NCBI GenBank assembly: GCA_039105265.1
Contig: JAPFFF010000012.1
Coordinates: 186,001 to 250,000 of the forward strand
Source of the DNA: Tritrichomonas musculus
Lineage: Eukaryota > Parabasalia > Tritrichomonadida > Tritrichomonadidae
Reading direction: 5' to 3'
Length of the DNA: 64,000 nt
Positions 30,733 to 41,282 of this stretch are shown here, piece by piece. How positions within the stretch are numbered: the first letter of the stretch is position 1; the number at the start of each line of letters is the position of its first letter. A model generated the notes under the pieces. It had not been told where the DNA came from. It worked only from the letters and a program-made list of their open reading frames with translations, and did not search any database. A program made the translations under genes and the position numbers.

Positions 30733-33006
30733 ATGAAATTGACTTACAGAAGTAGGTTTTCATCTGGAAGTCCAGAAAATTTGCATATACCAAATGCTAA
30801 TGATGAATTTAAACAGCGTTCATATCAAAATTCCCAAATATTGAATTCATTTAAAAGAAAAGAATTCACGAAGAAAAGTAATGATGATTATAAAAGCATG
30901 CAAACTATGAAATCAAGATTTACTTCAAGTACATCAACTAGTCAATCAAGAGCCCCGCTAAGGCAAATTTCTTCCAAAGAAATAAATTCAAATTTTAACA
31001 ATCTTGATTTAATTACAAAAAATAAAGATAGTATTGATTTTTTACGTTTTAATCGTCATAATTCAGATGATGATGATCTTATTCTTCAAAAAAGTTATGA
31101 TTTTTCTGAAATGAAGTCCAATAAGAAGCAAGAAAATGAAAAGAACACCAAAATTCAAATATCTAAGGCACCGCATGTTTCATTTTCTCAAAAAATTAAA
31201 ACATCGCAAAGTGGAAGTTCGTCAACAGATAATATTGAAGAAAATATAACTACAAGTCATAATTCAAATGACAAACAGCTTGATCAAAAGTCAAATAATA
31301 GTACTTACAAATTAGCTCAATCTTCAAAAAATAAAGCAAATGATGATGATTGTATGTCAGATAAAATAGCAATGCTTGAAAAGAAAAATATTGTTTTGAT
31401 GACTGATTTAAGAGAAAACTGTCAGCTTTTAAGTTCACTTCAAAAAAGGTTAGATCAATCAACAAAAGATATTGTTACCAAAAGTAATGAAATTGTTTCA
31501 TTGAAGAAACAAATATCAGAATTAAAAGCAGGACCAAAAAAGTCAAATGAATCTTCAGAACAAAATGAAGAAAAAGAAGATTCTAACAATACCGAAAAGC
31601 AAAGAAATCAGCTCAAAGAGCAGCTTCAGAAACTTCAACAGCAAAATGAAGAAATCATGAAAAGTAATGAGGAACTTAAGAAAGCTAATGAAGAGCTTAT
31701 GAAAACCAAAGAAGAACTTATAAAAACCAAAGAAGAACTCGTAAAAGATAAAGAAGAAATAATAAAAGGCAAAGGAGAGTTGGAAAAAGAAAATAAATAC
31801 CAAAAGCAATCAATTGAAAATTTGAATACAGAAAAAGTTTCATTATTAAATCAAATCAAAGAATTTAAAGCCCAAAAAGATGAATTTTCAAAGCAAATCG
31901 CTTTATTTAAATCTGAAGTCGAAGATCTTAAACTTCAAGAAGCAGAAAATGAGCATAGTAAAGAATTAGACTCATTAATTTCAGAACTTAAAAAAAAGAA
32001 CAAAGATTTGGAAGTGAATCTAGGTAAGCTTGAACAAGAAAACAAAGATTTATTACAAATTAAAGCAGAAAATGATAAATTAAAAGAAGATATTTCCAAA
32101 TTTCAAAAAGAAACAAATATATTAAACGAAAATCAAGAAAAACTCCTCCAACAAAATGAAGATTTACAAAAACGTCTGCAAGAACTTATAGAATCAAATA
32201 AATCTCAAGCTGAAAATATTCCTGAAGTTGATGGCAATGATTCAAATGATAACGTTGACGAAATTAATGATAACATTGAAGAAATTAATAATAATGAAGA
32301 AAAGCCAGCAACAAATGGTAAAATATATGATGCTTATAGTGATTTAAGTGAAAATGAATCTGATGATAATCATTCTGCTCAAAGCAATGAAGAAGATGAG
32401 AAGTTGATTCACTCATCAAAACAAAATCAGATTAAAGATCATCAGCAATTATTGCAGCAGCAATGCTTTATTGATGATTTTGAAAGTCAAAGTTATGCAT
32501 CAGACTTTTCATCAGAATTCTCTTTCACTGATGTATCAGATCGCAATGAAATTATGAATTCTCCAAAAGCATCAATTATTCAACAACTTATCACCGCAAA
32601 CCAAAAAAATAAATCATTAAGGGAAGCAAATGCAAAACTTGAATCAGTTGCTTCAACCGTAATGTCAGATTACACTGAAGCTTTGAATAAAATACAAATG
32701 TTACAGAAAAAACCTCCTCTTTCGATTGAAATAAAGCCTACTCTCATTTACGAAAATAATGTTATTATCGATGATAACGAAAATGATATAATGAAACAAA
32801 AAATAAATGAAATGGAAGTTAAACTCAGAAAATTGAACGATTCTTATGCTCAAATGAAAAATGCTCATTCTGAATCTCTTTCAAATTTCATTCAAAAAAG
32901 ACAAGAATTTTTCAAGAAAGAAATTGAAGAATTAAACAAATTTGAATCATCTCAGTCGGAACAGTATGAAAAACTTCAAAACCAATTTGATTCATTTCTA
33001 GCATAA
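30733..33006 (+). CDS. Long coiled-coil protein B
   Basis: 757 residues. Residues 1-200 are basic and Ser/Asn/Gln-rich without clear domains. Residues about 210-505 form an almost continuous coiled coil with Lys/Glu repeats: a tandem of ELMKTKEEL-type heptads near 315-345, then NKDLEVN and NDKLKEDI-like segments. A loose acidic linker follows (about 505-620), then a second coil (about 620-757) ending NQFDSFLA. No motor, kinase or membrane domain is present. Long coiled coils of this kind build the trichomonad cytoskeleton, centrosome-like structures or golgin tethers; which one cannot be told from sequence. The gene is convergent with the TBC gene. Confidence 0.85.
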   Translation: MKLTYRSRFSSGSPENLHIPNANDEFKQRSYQNSQILNSFKRKEFTKKSNDDYKSMQTMKSRFTSSTSTSQSRAPLRQISSKEINSNFNNLDLITKNKDSIDFLRFNRHNSDDDDLILQKSYDFSEMKSNKKQENEKNTKIQISKAPHVSFSQKIKTSQSGSSSTDNIEENITTSHNSNDKQLDQKSNNSTYKLAQSSKNKANDDDCMSDKIAMLEKKNIVLMTDLRENCQLLSSLQKRLDQSTKDIVTKSNEIVSLKKQISELKAGPKKSNESSEQNEEKEDSNNTEKQRNQLKEQLQKLQQQNEEIMKSNEELKKANEELMKTKEELIKTKEELVKDKEEIIKGKGELEKENKYQKQSIENLNTEKVSLLNQIKEFKAQKDEFSKQIALFKSEVEDLKLQEAENEHSKELDSLISELKKKNKDLEVNLGKLEQENKDLLQIKAENDKLKEDISKFQKETNILNENQEKLLQQNEDLQKRLQELIESNKSQAENIPEVDGNDSNDNVDEINDNIEEINNNEEKPATNGKIYDAYSDLSENESDDNHSAQSNEEDEKLIHSSKQNQIKDHQQLLQQQCFIDDFESQSYASDFSSEFSFTDVSDRNEIMNSPKASIIQQLITANQKNKSLREANAKLESVASTVMSDYTEALNKIQMLQKKPPLSIEIKPTLIYENNVIIDDNENDIMKQKINEMEVKLRKLNDSYAQMKNAHSESLSNFIQKRQEFFKKEIEELNKFESSQSEQYEKLQNQFDSFLA

Positions 33007-33525
33007 ATAAGAAAAAGAAGGTTTTATTTTTAGTATATTATAATTAAATGTTTGGTAGACATATATTTCATTTGTTTTTTGGAAATAAGATCACTTTTAC
33101 TTACTTATATCTTTATGAGCCATCAAAAATTATCCATTGATGTTTTCAGTTTATTATTATTTTAATGATAATAATTCCTGATGGACTTTAAACATATTAT
33201 CAAAGAAGATATATCGTCAATCAAAGTATTATATTATTAAACAAAATCAAGAATAAATTTCAAACGAAAAAAATCAATGAAATACATATTTATAATAAGA
33301 TAGCAATTTATTCGCATAAATAGTTGTTTGGTGTTAGTTATTAATGAGCATAATTAAAGATGCTGATTAATTTCTAAAATAATGAATTATTAAATGGAAT
33401 AAAGGAAGAAATAAATAAATCGGCGCATATAAAAATTCTAGTAGATTATTAATGAGCACATCAATGTATCAAAATTCAAATTATTTGAATTATATTGAAT
33501 TTCAAGCTATTATTATTAATTTTTT
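33007..33525. other. Convergent 3' spacer
   Basis: 519 bp of AT-rich sequence between two gene 3' ends, with two copies of TTATTAATGAGCA (about 33340 and 33446). No gene recognised. Confidence 0.5.
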
Positions 33526-34629
33526 CTATTCTTTGGTAAGTTTGGTAAACAAACCTTTAACTGCAGAAGAAACTTTAAATGCAACAACATTAATTAAAGA
33601 TGGATCATGATCTTTCTTCCACCATTCGTTTGCTTTGTTTAATAATTGATTAATATTTGGTATTTCTATATTTTGCAATAATTCAAGTGTCTCTGCATAA
33701 TCTTTACCAATTAGGTCGTTTTGAACCAGCTCAACTTTTGCACAGCCAATGTAAAATTCAAAATTAACGAGATCATCAAAGTGAGTAAATAAAGCATCCC
33801 AGACTTGCTGGAGTACTTCCATCTCAAATTCTTGTGAAAACATTAGAACAAACCATCTAAAACAATAATTTGTATGCGGAATATGAAATTCATCATTTAT
33901 GACTTTGTTAGCTAATGAGCAGTGTGAAGAGAGAATGTTATCAAAATCATTTAATTTTGAAAGAATAATTGAAGATTTATCATCAGTCGTAAATAAATCT
34001 TTTAATTCTGTGTATGACAAAAGTTGGTGTAAGCAATGGAATGTTAACGCTTCGATAACAAATTCATTCTTAAATAAAGATTTTGCACAATATAAAGTAT
34101 AATAAAAAGGCATAATCAGTTCATTAAAACCTTGCATGTATTGAATATTCTGATTAACATTTCCAAGGATATAAAGAATTCTTTCAAGTCGTCGAAGGTG
34201 AGTTTCAAAGTGAGAAAATGAGCCTTTAGGTTGTCCATCATCAGGTTCTTCAATAGGTAAAATAATAATATTTCGGCGTGTTCTAACTAAGTCACTATGA
34301 ATTTGTCCCATCATTGTGTTATTTGGTAAATTAAATATTTCATTGTCATTAATATAAATATTTAAATGCTTATTTTCCCAATCTTTAATTTTGAAACATT
34401 CAACATAAGTTTCATAAAGAGAAACTAGTTCCTCTAATACAGAAGGCCACTTTCTTGCAAAATGAGGATAAATGTCAAGCAAAACTAGCCATGCAACACA
34501 ACGATCTTCGGGCTCTGTGTGATCTAATCCGTTTGAAGTTAGTTCACGAATTTTATCTGTATTGATTTCATCATCTTGATCAGGCTGAACAAGAGGTAGA
34601 ATCAAAAATTGAGGTAAATCATCTTCCAT
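33526..34629 (-). CDS. TBC-domain Rab GTPase-activating protein, TBC1D13-like
   Basis: 367 residues, nearly all TBC domain. The first signature IHSDLVRTRR places the arginine finger at R116. The second, IQYMQGFNEL, supplies the glutamine finger Q165 in YxQG. CFRWFVLMFSQEF and VWDALFTHFDDL are the characteristic downstream helices. Order, length and the FRW...QEF block are closest to the TBC1D13/Gyp family. It accelerates GTP hydrolysis on a Rab and so limits vesicle-traffic signalling; the target Rab cannot be inferred. Both catalytic fingers are present, so it should be active. The start is the only ATG before the domain. A TCATTT-type motif lies roughly 40 nt upstream. Confidence 0.92.
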   Translation of the reverse strand: MEDDLPQFLILPLVQPDQDDEINTDKIRELTSNGLDHTEPEDRCVAWLVLLDIYPHFARKWPSVLEELVSLYETYVECFKIKDWENKHLNIYINDNEIFNLPNNTMMGQIHSDLVRTRRNIIILPIEEPDDGQPKGSFSHFETHLRRLERILYILGNVNQNIQYMQGFNELIMPFYYTLYCAKSLFKNEFVIEALTFHCLHQLLSYTELKDLFTTDDKSSIILSKLNDFDNILSSHCSLANKVINDEFHIPHTNYCFRWFVLMFSQEFEMEVLQQVWDALFTHFDDLVNFEFYIGCAKVELVQNDLIGKDYAETLELLQNIEIPNINQLLNKANEWWKKDHDPSLINVVAFKVSSAVKGLFTKLTKE

Positions 34630-35598
34630 TATAAGATTAATGCAAATTTTTTGTATAAAAATTTAAATGATCGTTTAGGCTAATAATTTTAATAAAAATT
34701 CTTACCTTTATCGGTTTGGAAATTTTTTTCTTTTGGTGAATTTGGCCTATATATTTAGAAACATAATAATTTTTGATAAGAAAAGTATCTTTACTATCAA
34801 AAAAATATTTGAATTTTAATAGAAAAAAACGATTAGGCATTCAAATAATTGATATAAACTTTTTGTATAATGTGTAAATAATAATTTGAAAAAGTTCCTC
34901 TTATCGTCTTGTTTAAATTAAGTTTATTTTATTACAGAAAAGCTGATATTATACATTTTTTTTTTTAATGGAAATAAAAATCTTTTTATATTTTGAATAG
35001 TTTATATTTATATTTTTCTGCGCAAAAAGCGGTTGGAAAAACTTTAATTTACATATTCAATTTTTCGTCACTTTGTATAAGATTGAAATATTAAAAGTGG
35101 TATAAAATTTGCAGCATTCAAGTTGCTTTAATTAATGCTTAATGTATAGAAATTATACATATATGAAACTGAAACTAATCCATTGTATTTATAAAAAAGT
35201 CTTTTTCGATATATAACAAATCAAATGATTAAAATTTATATCTATAAAGTCAATAGTTAAAAATTTATTTAATGTATTGTTAATTTATTATTTGATAGTT
35301 AACAAAGAGATTGTTATAGTGTATGAATGTTTTTTAAAAAAATGAACTATGATTTAACCTTTTATTAGAAAAATCAGCATGAATTATTATTTAACTTTAT
35401 ATAGAAATGGAAATTATGATATATTTGTTCTTTTTTCTGTTTCAGAAAAAAAAATAAAGTTTTAATAATCAAATTGCATACGAATTTTCATTTTAAGAAA
35501 TGAGCAAAGACAAGAATACAAATAAAAAAAAGAAAGAAAAAGAAATTAAAAATCGATTTTAAACAAACAAATAAAAACAAATAAAAATATATTAAAAA
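34630..35598. other. Intergenic AT-rich region
   Basis: About 970 bp separating the TBC gene from the 3' end of the next minus-strand gene. The only open frame (34637-34840) is Phe/Lys/Ile-rich and judged spurious. I see no repeat or RNA. Confidence 0.5.
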
Positions 35599-37182
35599 TC
35601 ATAATGGAGGAAGTGATTTTTTTGCAAGCGAAGATTTAGCACGAGCTTTTTGTCTTGTAGACATTGATGCTAATCTTTGGAATTGTTGGTCATCAATTGG
35701 CGGGATAGTGAAGTCTGTTTGACAATTATTTTTATATTTAATAACTCTTTGAGCTGTTCTTGGAGTCTTCTGAGAAGCTGATGGTGAATTTTGGTGAATT
35801 TTCGGAACTGCAATTGTAACGGATTTGGACTTAATATTTTTTGCCAAATTTGACTTTTTTTTGTTTTCAAGTGTCTTCATTGCAGTATTAAGAGGCTCCA
35901 ATTCTTTTTTCCTTTGCATTTCAACTTCTTCAAGCAAGATGTCATTTCTTGATGCCATTTTGTTGACTTCTAATTGTTGTTGATTCCTTAATTTCAAAAA
36001 TTCACTTTTCATTATTGATTCAATTTGTTTCTGCATTTCTCTTTCTTCGTGCTGTTGAGCTCGATCTGCTTGAAGTTTGGCAGTTCTTGCTTCATTGTAA
36101 CGTCCGGAAAGTGCCATTTTCTTTTCATAACTGCGCATTGAAAGTAAATTTTTGGAGGGTCGATCAAATTGTTTCAAAAAATCCGGATTTTGCCACTTTT
36201 CTTTGAATTGGCGAAGTTGCTGTTCCTGGGCATCAGCTAATTGTTGGTATTTCTCTTCAAAATTATTTTGCATTGTTTGAATTTTTGTATCATAACGAGT
36301 ATTTATATCAGATATTTGGTCTTTAATTGAGTTAAGACGGTCAGTGAATTTTTGTTCATGATCATCAAGGGATTTTTGATGAGATTGCTCAGTATTTTTT
36401 TTGATCAGCTGATCTAAAACTGAATCAAGATTTTCAGCACCTCTATAATCCGATTCCTCGAGGCAGTCCATTCTTTTGTGATTAATTAATTGAATAACTG
36501 AATCTGTATATTCAGGAGGAGGTAATGTATTTTTGTCAAGAAGAGCATTTAAAGCAGCTTCAATTTCGGCAGGATCAATTGACTGTGCTTGAGTAAAATC
36601 TGCAGTGTTATCATTATTTCCGCTGGAGTTTGGTATTTCTGTGGCTTTAAGTAAATGAGTTTCATCAGTTTCAGTAAGAAATGTTGAAGTTGGTATTTGC
36701 TCTTTATCATCATCTTTTCTTTCTTCCTCTTCTTCTTGAGTATTTGCATTGTCATCATCATTTTTAATATTATTAGTGTTTTCAGTGTCACTTTTGTTAT
36801 CATTAGAATTAATATTATTGGACTCTGCCTCATTTTTATTATCATCAATATTGTCATTAACTACTATTCCATTGTTATCATCATTACAATTATTATCAAT
36901 ATTAATAATGTTTGTATTATTATTATTATCGATATCTGTTGTATTTTGGTTTTCTTGACTAGTTTGATTATCATTGTTATCATTTTGTTTTATGTTTTCT
37001 TCTTCTTCTTCAGATGAATATGAATCAGGTTTTTCCTCTTTTTTTAAATCATTTTGTTTTATGTTTTCTTCTTCTTCTTCTGATGGTAAAACTTTTGATT
37101 CATCGTTTGTGAGAACAGTTACCTCACGTATTATAATCTCTGCGGCATTTGTTTCGTCTCTCGTAATATTAGTTGAAGACAT
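35599..37182 (-). CDS. Coiled-coil protein C, paralogue of coiled-coil protein A
   Basis: 527 residues, the same length as the product of 16062-17645. The N-terminus (1-170) is acidic and Asn-rich, with a repeated SSEEEEENIKQND block (two copies, about 32-46 and 54-70). From about 205 to 460 it is helical or coiled coil, carrying ESDYRGAENL and SGRYNEARTAKL at positions equivalent to HDFKE and RFDEA in protein A, with a shared W...PS-like block before the latter. The tail is basic (KARAKSSLAKKSLPPL). These shared landmarks in the same order argue for a common family. No enzymatic domain is seen; a structural or scaffold role is the inference. Confidence 0.85.
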   Translation of the reverse strand: MSSTNITRDETNAAEIIIREVTVLTNDESKVLPSEEEEENIKQNDLKKEEKPDSYSSEEEEENIKQNDNNDNQTSQENQNTTDIDNNNNTNIINIDNNCNDDNNGIVVNDNIDDNKNEAESNNINSNDNKSDTENTNNIKNDDDNANTQEEEEERKDDDKEQIPTSTFLTETDETHLLKATEIPNSSGNNDNTADFTQAQSIDPAEIEAALNALLDKNTLPPPEYTDSVIQLINHKRMDCLEESDYRGAENLDSVLDQLIKKNTEQSHQKSLDDHEQKFTDRLNSIKDQISDINTRYDTKIQTMQNNFEEKYQQLADAQEQQLRQFKEKWQNPDFLKQFDRPSKNLLSMRSYEKKMALSGRYNEARTAKLQADRAQQHEEREMQKQIESIMKSEFLKLRNQQQLEVNKMASRNDILLEEVEMQRKKELEPLNTAMKTLENKKKSNLAKNIKSKSVTIAVPKIHQNSPSASQKTPRTAQRVIKYKNNCQTDFTIPPIDDQQFQRLASMSTRQKARAKSSLAKKSLPPL

Positions 37183-37449
37183 ATATTAACGTTTTTCTAA
37201 AATAACTTTTTAAAAAGGAAATGATCGTATTTTTTGATCTTTTCATAATCACATGAATTGATGATAAAAGATTTTTCATTGAATTTCAAAAGCATCACAA
37301 AGCAGATAAAATATATAGGATTTATATGGAAGTCATTCAATAAAATTATTTCTAATTTTTTTTTTATTCTAATTAATTCATTTTCTGATCTCAACCAAGA
37401 ATTTGAGCAAAAAAAAAAAAAAAATTGAGGAAATACATCAATATTATGC

Positions 37450-38640
37450 ATATATCTGATGCAGGTTTTAATTCCACTTCCTGTAAGTTCAATGTAATTA
37501 TGATTATTTCTTTTAATTTCTTCAATGAAAAAAGGTTTATTCCAAAAATGTTCATCTTTGATAAATATAGTAATTCCTTCTTTTGCAGCTTCAATTGGAA
37601 GCAATGCTTTTATTAAATGTTCGTCATTGAAAAATATAACAATTTCTGTGAAAGTAACTTCAATTAGAAAAGGTTTATTTAATGAATGTTCATCATTAAT
37701 AAACATAGCAATTCCTTCTTCTGTTACTTCAATTGGAGATTGTACTATTAGTGAATGCGAATCACTACGAGAAATATCAATTCCTTCTTCTGTATCTTCA
37801 ATTGGAAGCTATCCTTTTAATGAATGGCATTCATTGGCGCATTTCAATCTCATCTTCTGCAATTTCAATTGATGCCAATGAATATCATGGATGTTCATCG
37901 TTGGCACAACTACTAATTGGTCATCAAAATCAATATAATGCAATCATAAAAGATGAAATACAAATAAGAAGAAATATGAATTCATATTTAGATGATCTTC
38001 AAAAGATCCTCTTGCAGCATCCTACAATTGGAAGAAAACGAGCTATTCTGGTCAGCATTTTCTCTTACTGTCCAATTCACAAAGGACATCTCAATATTTT
38101 TGGTATTGCAGCAAGGTTTCTATTAGAAAATTATCCTTGGAATCATGAGTCAGAAATCAGACATTTTTATGTCACTAAAATATAGGCCATTCATCGATAC
38201 TTTTTAGTGATCGTTGTAAAATGTCAATGTTGGTTTGTAATTGAGCATAATTCTGCCAAAATGGATAATAATCATGTTGTATAAATCATCACAGACAAAA
38301 ATGATGGATTACTTATTGATTTCGTTGATTTTCAATTTGTTTTCAATCGATTTAAAAATGAAATTAAAAATTTTTGTCAATCTGAAGATTCAGTTCTGTA
38401 TGTTTGTGGAGGTGACATGTTTATTGAAAGAAAATACTCTCAACGTAAAGGATTCGTGGGAATTTCACGTCCTGGATTTCAAATTAATGCAATAACAAGT
38501 GTTGTAAATGATTTGTATATTTCCAATGATAAATTAAATAGCCATGAATTGAGTATTAAGTGATTAAAGATAATTTTAATGATGTTTCAGAAAATGTATT
38601 TAAATCAGTTTCTAGATATCTTCGCTATATTCACTATATT
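37450..38640 (+). pseudogene. Decayed BspA-like LRR gene joined to an NMNAT-like nucleotidylyltransferase
   Basis: From 37525 one frame gives four to five 23-residue BspA-type leucine-rich repeats (CSSLINIVIPSFAASIG and CESLREISIPSSVSSIG). A frameshift near 37830 moves the last repeat (GCSSLAQLLIGHQNQ) into another frame. That frame continues into RAILVSIFSYCPIHKGHLNIF, which has the H-x-G-H signature and context of the NMN/nicotinate adenylyltransferase superfamily. Stops interrupt this frame near 38183 and 38282. A third block in the same frame (VLYVCGGDMFIERKY and ISRPGF) resembles the NMNAT core strand before the C-terminal helices, and it ends at a stop near 38561. With at least one frameshift and two internal stops it is a pseudogene. 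BspA repeats in trichomonads are usually surface proteins, so the fusion is unusual. Confidence 0.7.
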
Positions 38641-39246
38641 TGAAATAATAATTATGATCATTTTTAAATAAAAAACACTTAAATAGTTTATCATATTTTT
38701 ATTTTCCTATTTCTAAATTAAGCTAAGTTTATTAAATATGAATGAAATAATAAATCATAGAATGAAATATTATGATTAATTCAAAAAAATAAAAATGATA
38801 CTACGCTCAATGTTTGTAACATTGATTCTATATTTGATCTTATAAATGAATATTCACCAATTTTTTGTGAGTATTTTTATGCTTATTTTCTTTTTTGACA
38901 TATTTTCTAAAAGATATATATAGTAGCAAAAGAATCATTTGCATTTATGGTAATAAAATGTTGTTTTTCTTTTTTGGTTGTTTCCATTATAAAATGAATG
39001 ATACAATAAAAATTGTATTCAAAAATTTTATAATACAGAAGCAGAATAATATTGAACTTATTTATCATTTAATCTTAAATGAAATTTGCAGTACAAATTA
39101 TTATTCGAGAAAAAATAGGTCTCATTGATATAATATTTTATAGTGCGCTAAAAAAAAAAATGTAAAAATATATTAAAACATACATTAATCAAACATTCTA
39201 ATAACAATAAACAATTTATAAAAATAAAAAAAAAAAACTATAAAAA
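38641..39246. other. Intergenic AT-rich region
   Basis: No recognisable gene. A 77-codon plus-strand frame at 38895-39128 lacks any domain and has simple composition. It lies between the LRR pseudogene and the 3' end of the RNA-binding-protein gene. Confidence 0.5.
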
Positions 39247-41016
39247 TTATTCCTTTTGAAGATTCTCTTGTACAATCGAATCAGCATTTCTTCCAACTTC
39301 AGCTGGTTGTACAACCAAATGTCTATCATACAAGTGAACATTTCCAAGATTTTCCATTGCAGAAGTTGCTTCTTGTCTCGTATTAAAGTCCAAGAAAACA
39401 AAACCTCGGTGTCCTGATCCATCAGCTTTCTTTGGCATTCGAACAGCTTTAACCTTAGCATAAGCATTTACGAGATCGTAAATTTCTTTTTTAGTTGCTT
39501 TGAAAGGGACGTTTTTCATGATCAAAGTTGTTGTTTTTAATTGTTTTATTGAAGCTTTTTTATTGGTGCTTTCTTCGTCATTATCTTCTAGATGATTTGA
39601 TTGACCTTGAGCTGATGGTGCCCATTGAAGATAAATAGGCTGATCATGAAGTTTTTTGAAGCATAGTGCTTGATATGCCTTTTTAGCATCTTCTGGTCTC
39701 GCAAATTCAACTAATGCAACTGCGTGTGTAGGGGGGAATATAAATCTAACAAGTGATCCGTAAGCAGCAAACATATTTCTAACTTCTTCTTCTGTTGATT
39801 CATATTTCAAATTTTTTACAATTATTAATGTCTTGCTAAGTTTATTCGAAGAGTTTAGTTTGGTATCGAAGAGAGAAAGATCAATACCAGCTTTTTGGAA
39901 CATTTCTTTGGTTTCATTAACAAGTTGTGACTCAGCAATTGCTAGTCGAGATGCAATTTCATCTGATTCTGGATTTAAAATTTGTGATTTTGTGAAACCA
40001 AGCATTCTAGCGGTGGCTTCTGCAACAGTATCTTTATTAAGAAATAGAGAATTCCATGATTCAGGCTTTTCTATCTTCATTTCTCGGCGCTTCTTTTTTA
40101 AGTATGGTTCGTCATCATCATTCATTAATTGTTCCTTTGCATTATTATGATTGGGAGGGTTTTCAGCTGGTTTAAGCTTTAAGGCACGACCTTGGAAAGT
40201 AACTGAATCTTTCATTGCAGATATTAAGCCTTCATAAGTGCTAAAAGTGACATAGCCCCTTCCTTTTCCACGCTGAGCAATCTTATCATATTGAACATGA
40301 GCTTCTATAACTTCACCATATTTGGAAAAGAATTCTTCGAGTTCATCTTCTGTAGCTGAGTAAGGTAGATTTGTTATGTAAACACGAGTTGAATTATATT
40401 TAGTGTTGTCTTCTTCATTTTCATCCTCATGTTCCATATCATTATTTTGAGTAGAGTCTTCTTCTTCTTCAGTAGCATTTAGATCTCCTTTTTCACTATG
40501 TTTTTTCTTTGTCTTTTTACTGCTTTCTTGCTCTATCTCTTTTTGATGCTGTTCAACAAATTCGTCAAGACCTTCATTCCAAGATGGAAGAGTTCTCTTA
40601 GCACGGCGAGCTGCAAGAAATTCTTGGTACTCTGGATCATCAGCAAGAGATGGGCGTTTGGGATGAGGCGTTTCATTTTGAGGTTCATCATTATCTTTAT
40701 TTTTATTCCTTTTTTCTACTTTTGGCGCCTTGCGAACTCGAGCATAACATTCTTCTAAAGATTCGTCACCTATTGGTTTAGCAAATTGAACTTGGATTTT
40801 TGATGTAGTGATAAATGTATTGTTAAACTTTTCAATAGCTTTCTGTGCTTCCTCATGTGTTTTGTAACCAACAAAAGCAAAACCTCTCGATTTTCCCTTG
40901 TTGGTTCTTAAAATTTTGCAATCGGTAAGATCACCAACAGTTGAAAATTGTTCTATTAATTCTTTGTCTTTATAAAATTTTGGTATATTGTTTATAAAAA
41001 TTCTTGTTTGATCCAT
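39247..41016 (-). CDS. MRD1: Mrd1/RBM19-type multi-RRM ribosome-biogenesis protein
   Basis: 589 residues with four RNA-recognition motifs: about 3-80 (IFINNI, KSRGFAFV), 210-285 (VYITNL, KGRGYVTF), 395-467 (LIIVKNL, HAVALVEF) and 496-574 (LIMKNV, HRGFVFLDF). Between RRM2 and RRM3 is the family-specific block SWNSLFLNKDTVAEATARML, continued by ASRLAIAESQLV. The ending VHLYDRHLVVQPAEV is also typical of the last Mrd1 RRM. Mrd1 binds pre-rRNA and U3 and is needed for 18S rRNA processing in the nucleolus. Yeast Mrd1 has five RRMs and RBM19 six, so this is a reduced version; the missing one is in the RRM1-RRM2 interval, replaced by an acidic/Lys-rich linker. A TCATTG motif upstream is an initiator candidate. 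Confidence 0.9.
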   Translation of the reverse strand: MDQTRIFINNIPKFYKDKELIEQFSTVGDLTDCKILRTNKGKSRGFAFVGYKTHEEAQKAIEKFNNTFITTSKIQVQFAKPIGDESLEECYARVRKAPKVEKRNKNKDNDEPQNETPHPKRPSLADDPEYQEFLAARRAKRTLPSWNEGLDEFVEQHQKEIEQESSKKTKKKHSEKGDLNATEEEEDSTQNNDMEHEDENEEDNTKYNSTRVYITNLPYSATEDELEEFFSKYGEVIEAHVQYDKIAQRGKGRGYVTFSTYEGLISAMKDSVTFQGRALKLKPAENPPNHNNAKEQLMNDDDEPYLKKKRREMKIEKPESWNSLFLNKDTVAEATARMLGFTKSQILNPESDEIASRLAIAESQLVNETKEMFQKAGIDLSLFDTKLNSSNKLSKTLIIVKNLKYESTEEEVRNMFAAYGSLVRFIFPPTHAVALVEFARPEDAKKAYQALCFKKLHDQPIYLQWAPSAQGQSNHLEDNDEESTNKKASIKQLKTTTLIMKNVPFKATKKEIYDLVNAYAKVKAVRMPKKADGSGHRGFVFLDFNTRQEATSAMENLGNVHLYDRHLVVQPAEVGRNADSIVQENLQKE

Positions 41017-41282
41017 TTTATTACGACCATCACTTTATTTAAAATCTTCCTCTGAAATTTCAATGATGCACTAAAAATTCAATCAAATCATCAAATGAAG
41101 TTTTTCGTGAAAAGTATTTGAAAAACAATTCATTATTGCGTTAAAAATAAAATCTTCAAAATAGCCTTTTTCATTTTTTTGAATCAGTAAATATTTCATT
41201 CATTATTATAAAAAGATTCAAATTCTTTCATCTTAAAAAAAAAAAATAAAAAATACGCTAATATATAAAAATATATCACAAT

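Noticed and set aside
31555-31809. Phe-rich minus-strand frame
   Set aside because: Antisense of the Lys/Glu coiled coil of protein B.
34637-34840. 67-codon minus-strand frame before the TBC gene
   Set aside because: Biased composition and no similarity to anything recognisable; likely 5' flank.
37197-37706. 169-codon minus-strand frame
   Set aside because: It is the complement of the leucine-rich repeats; the repeat-bearing strand is plus.
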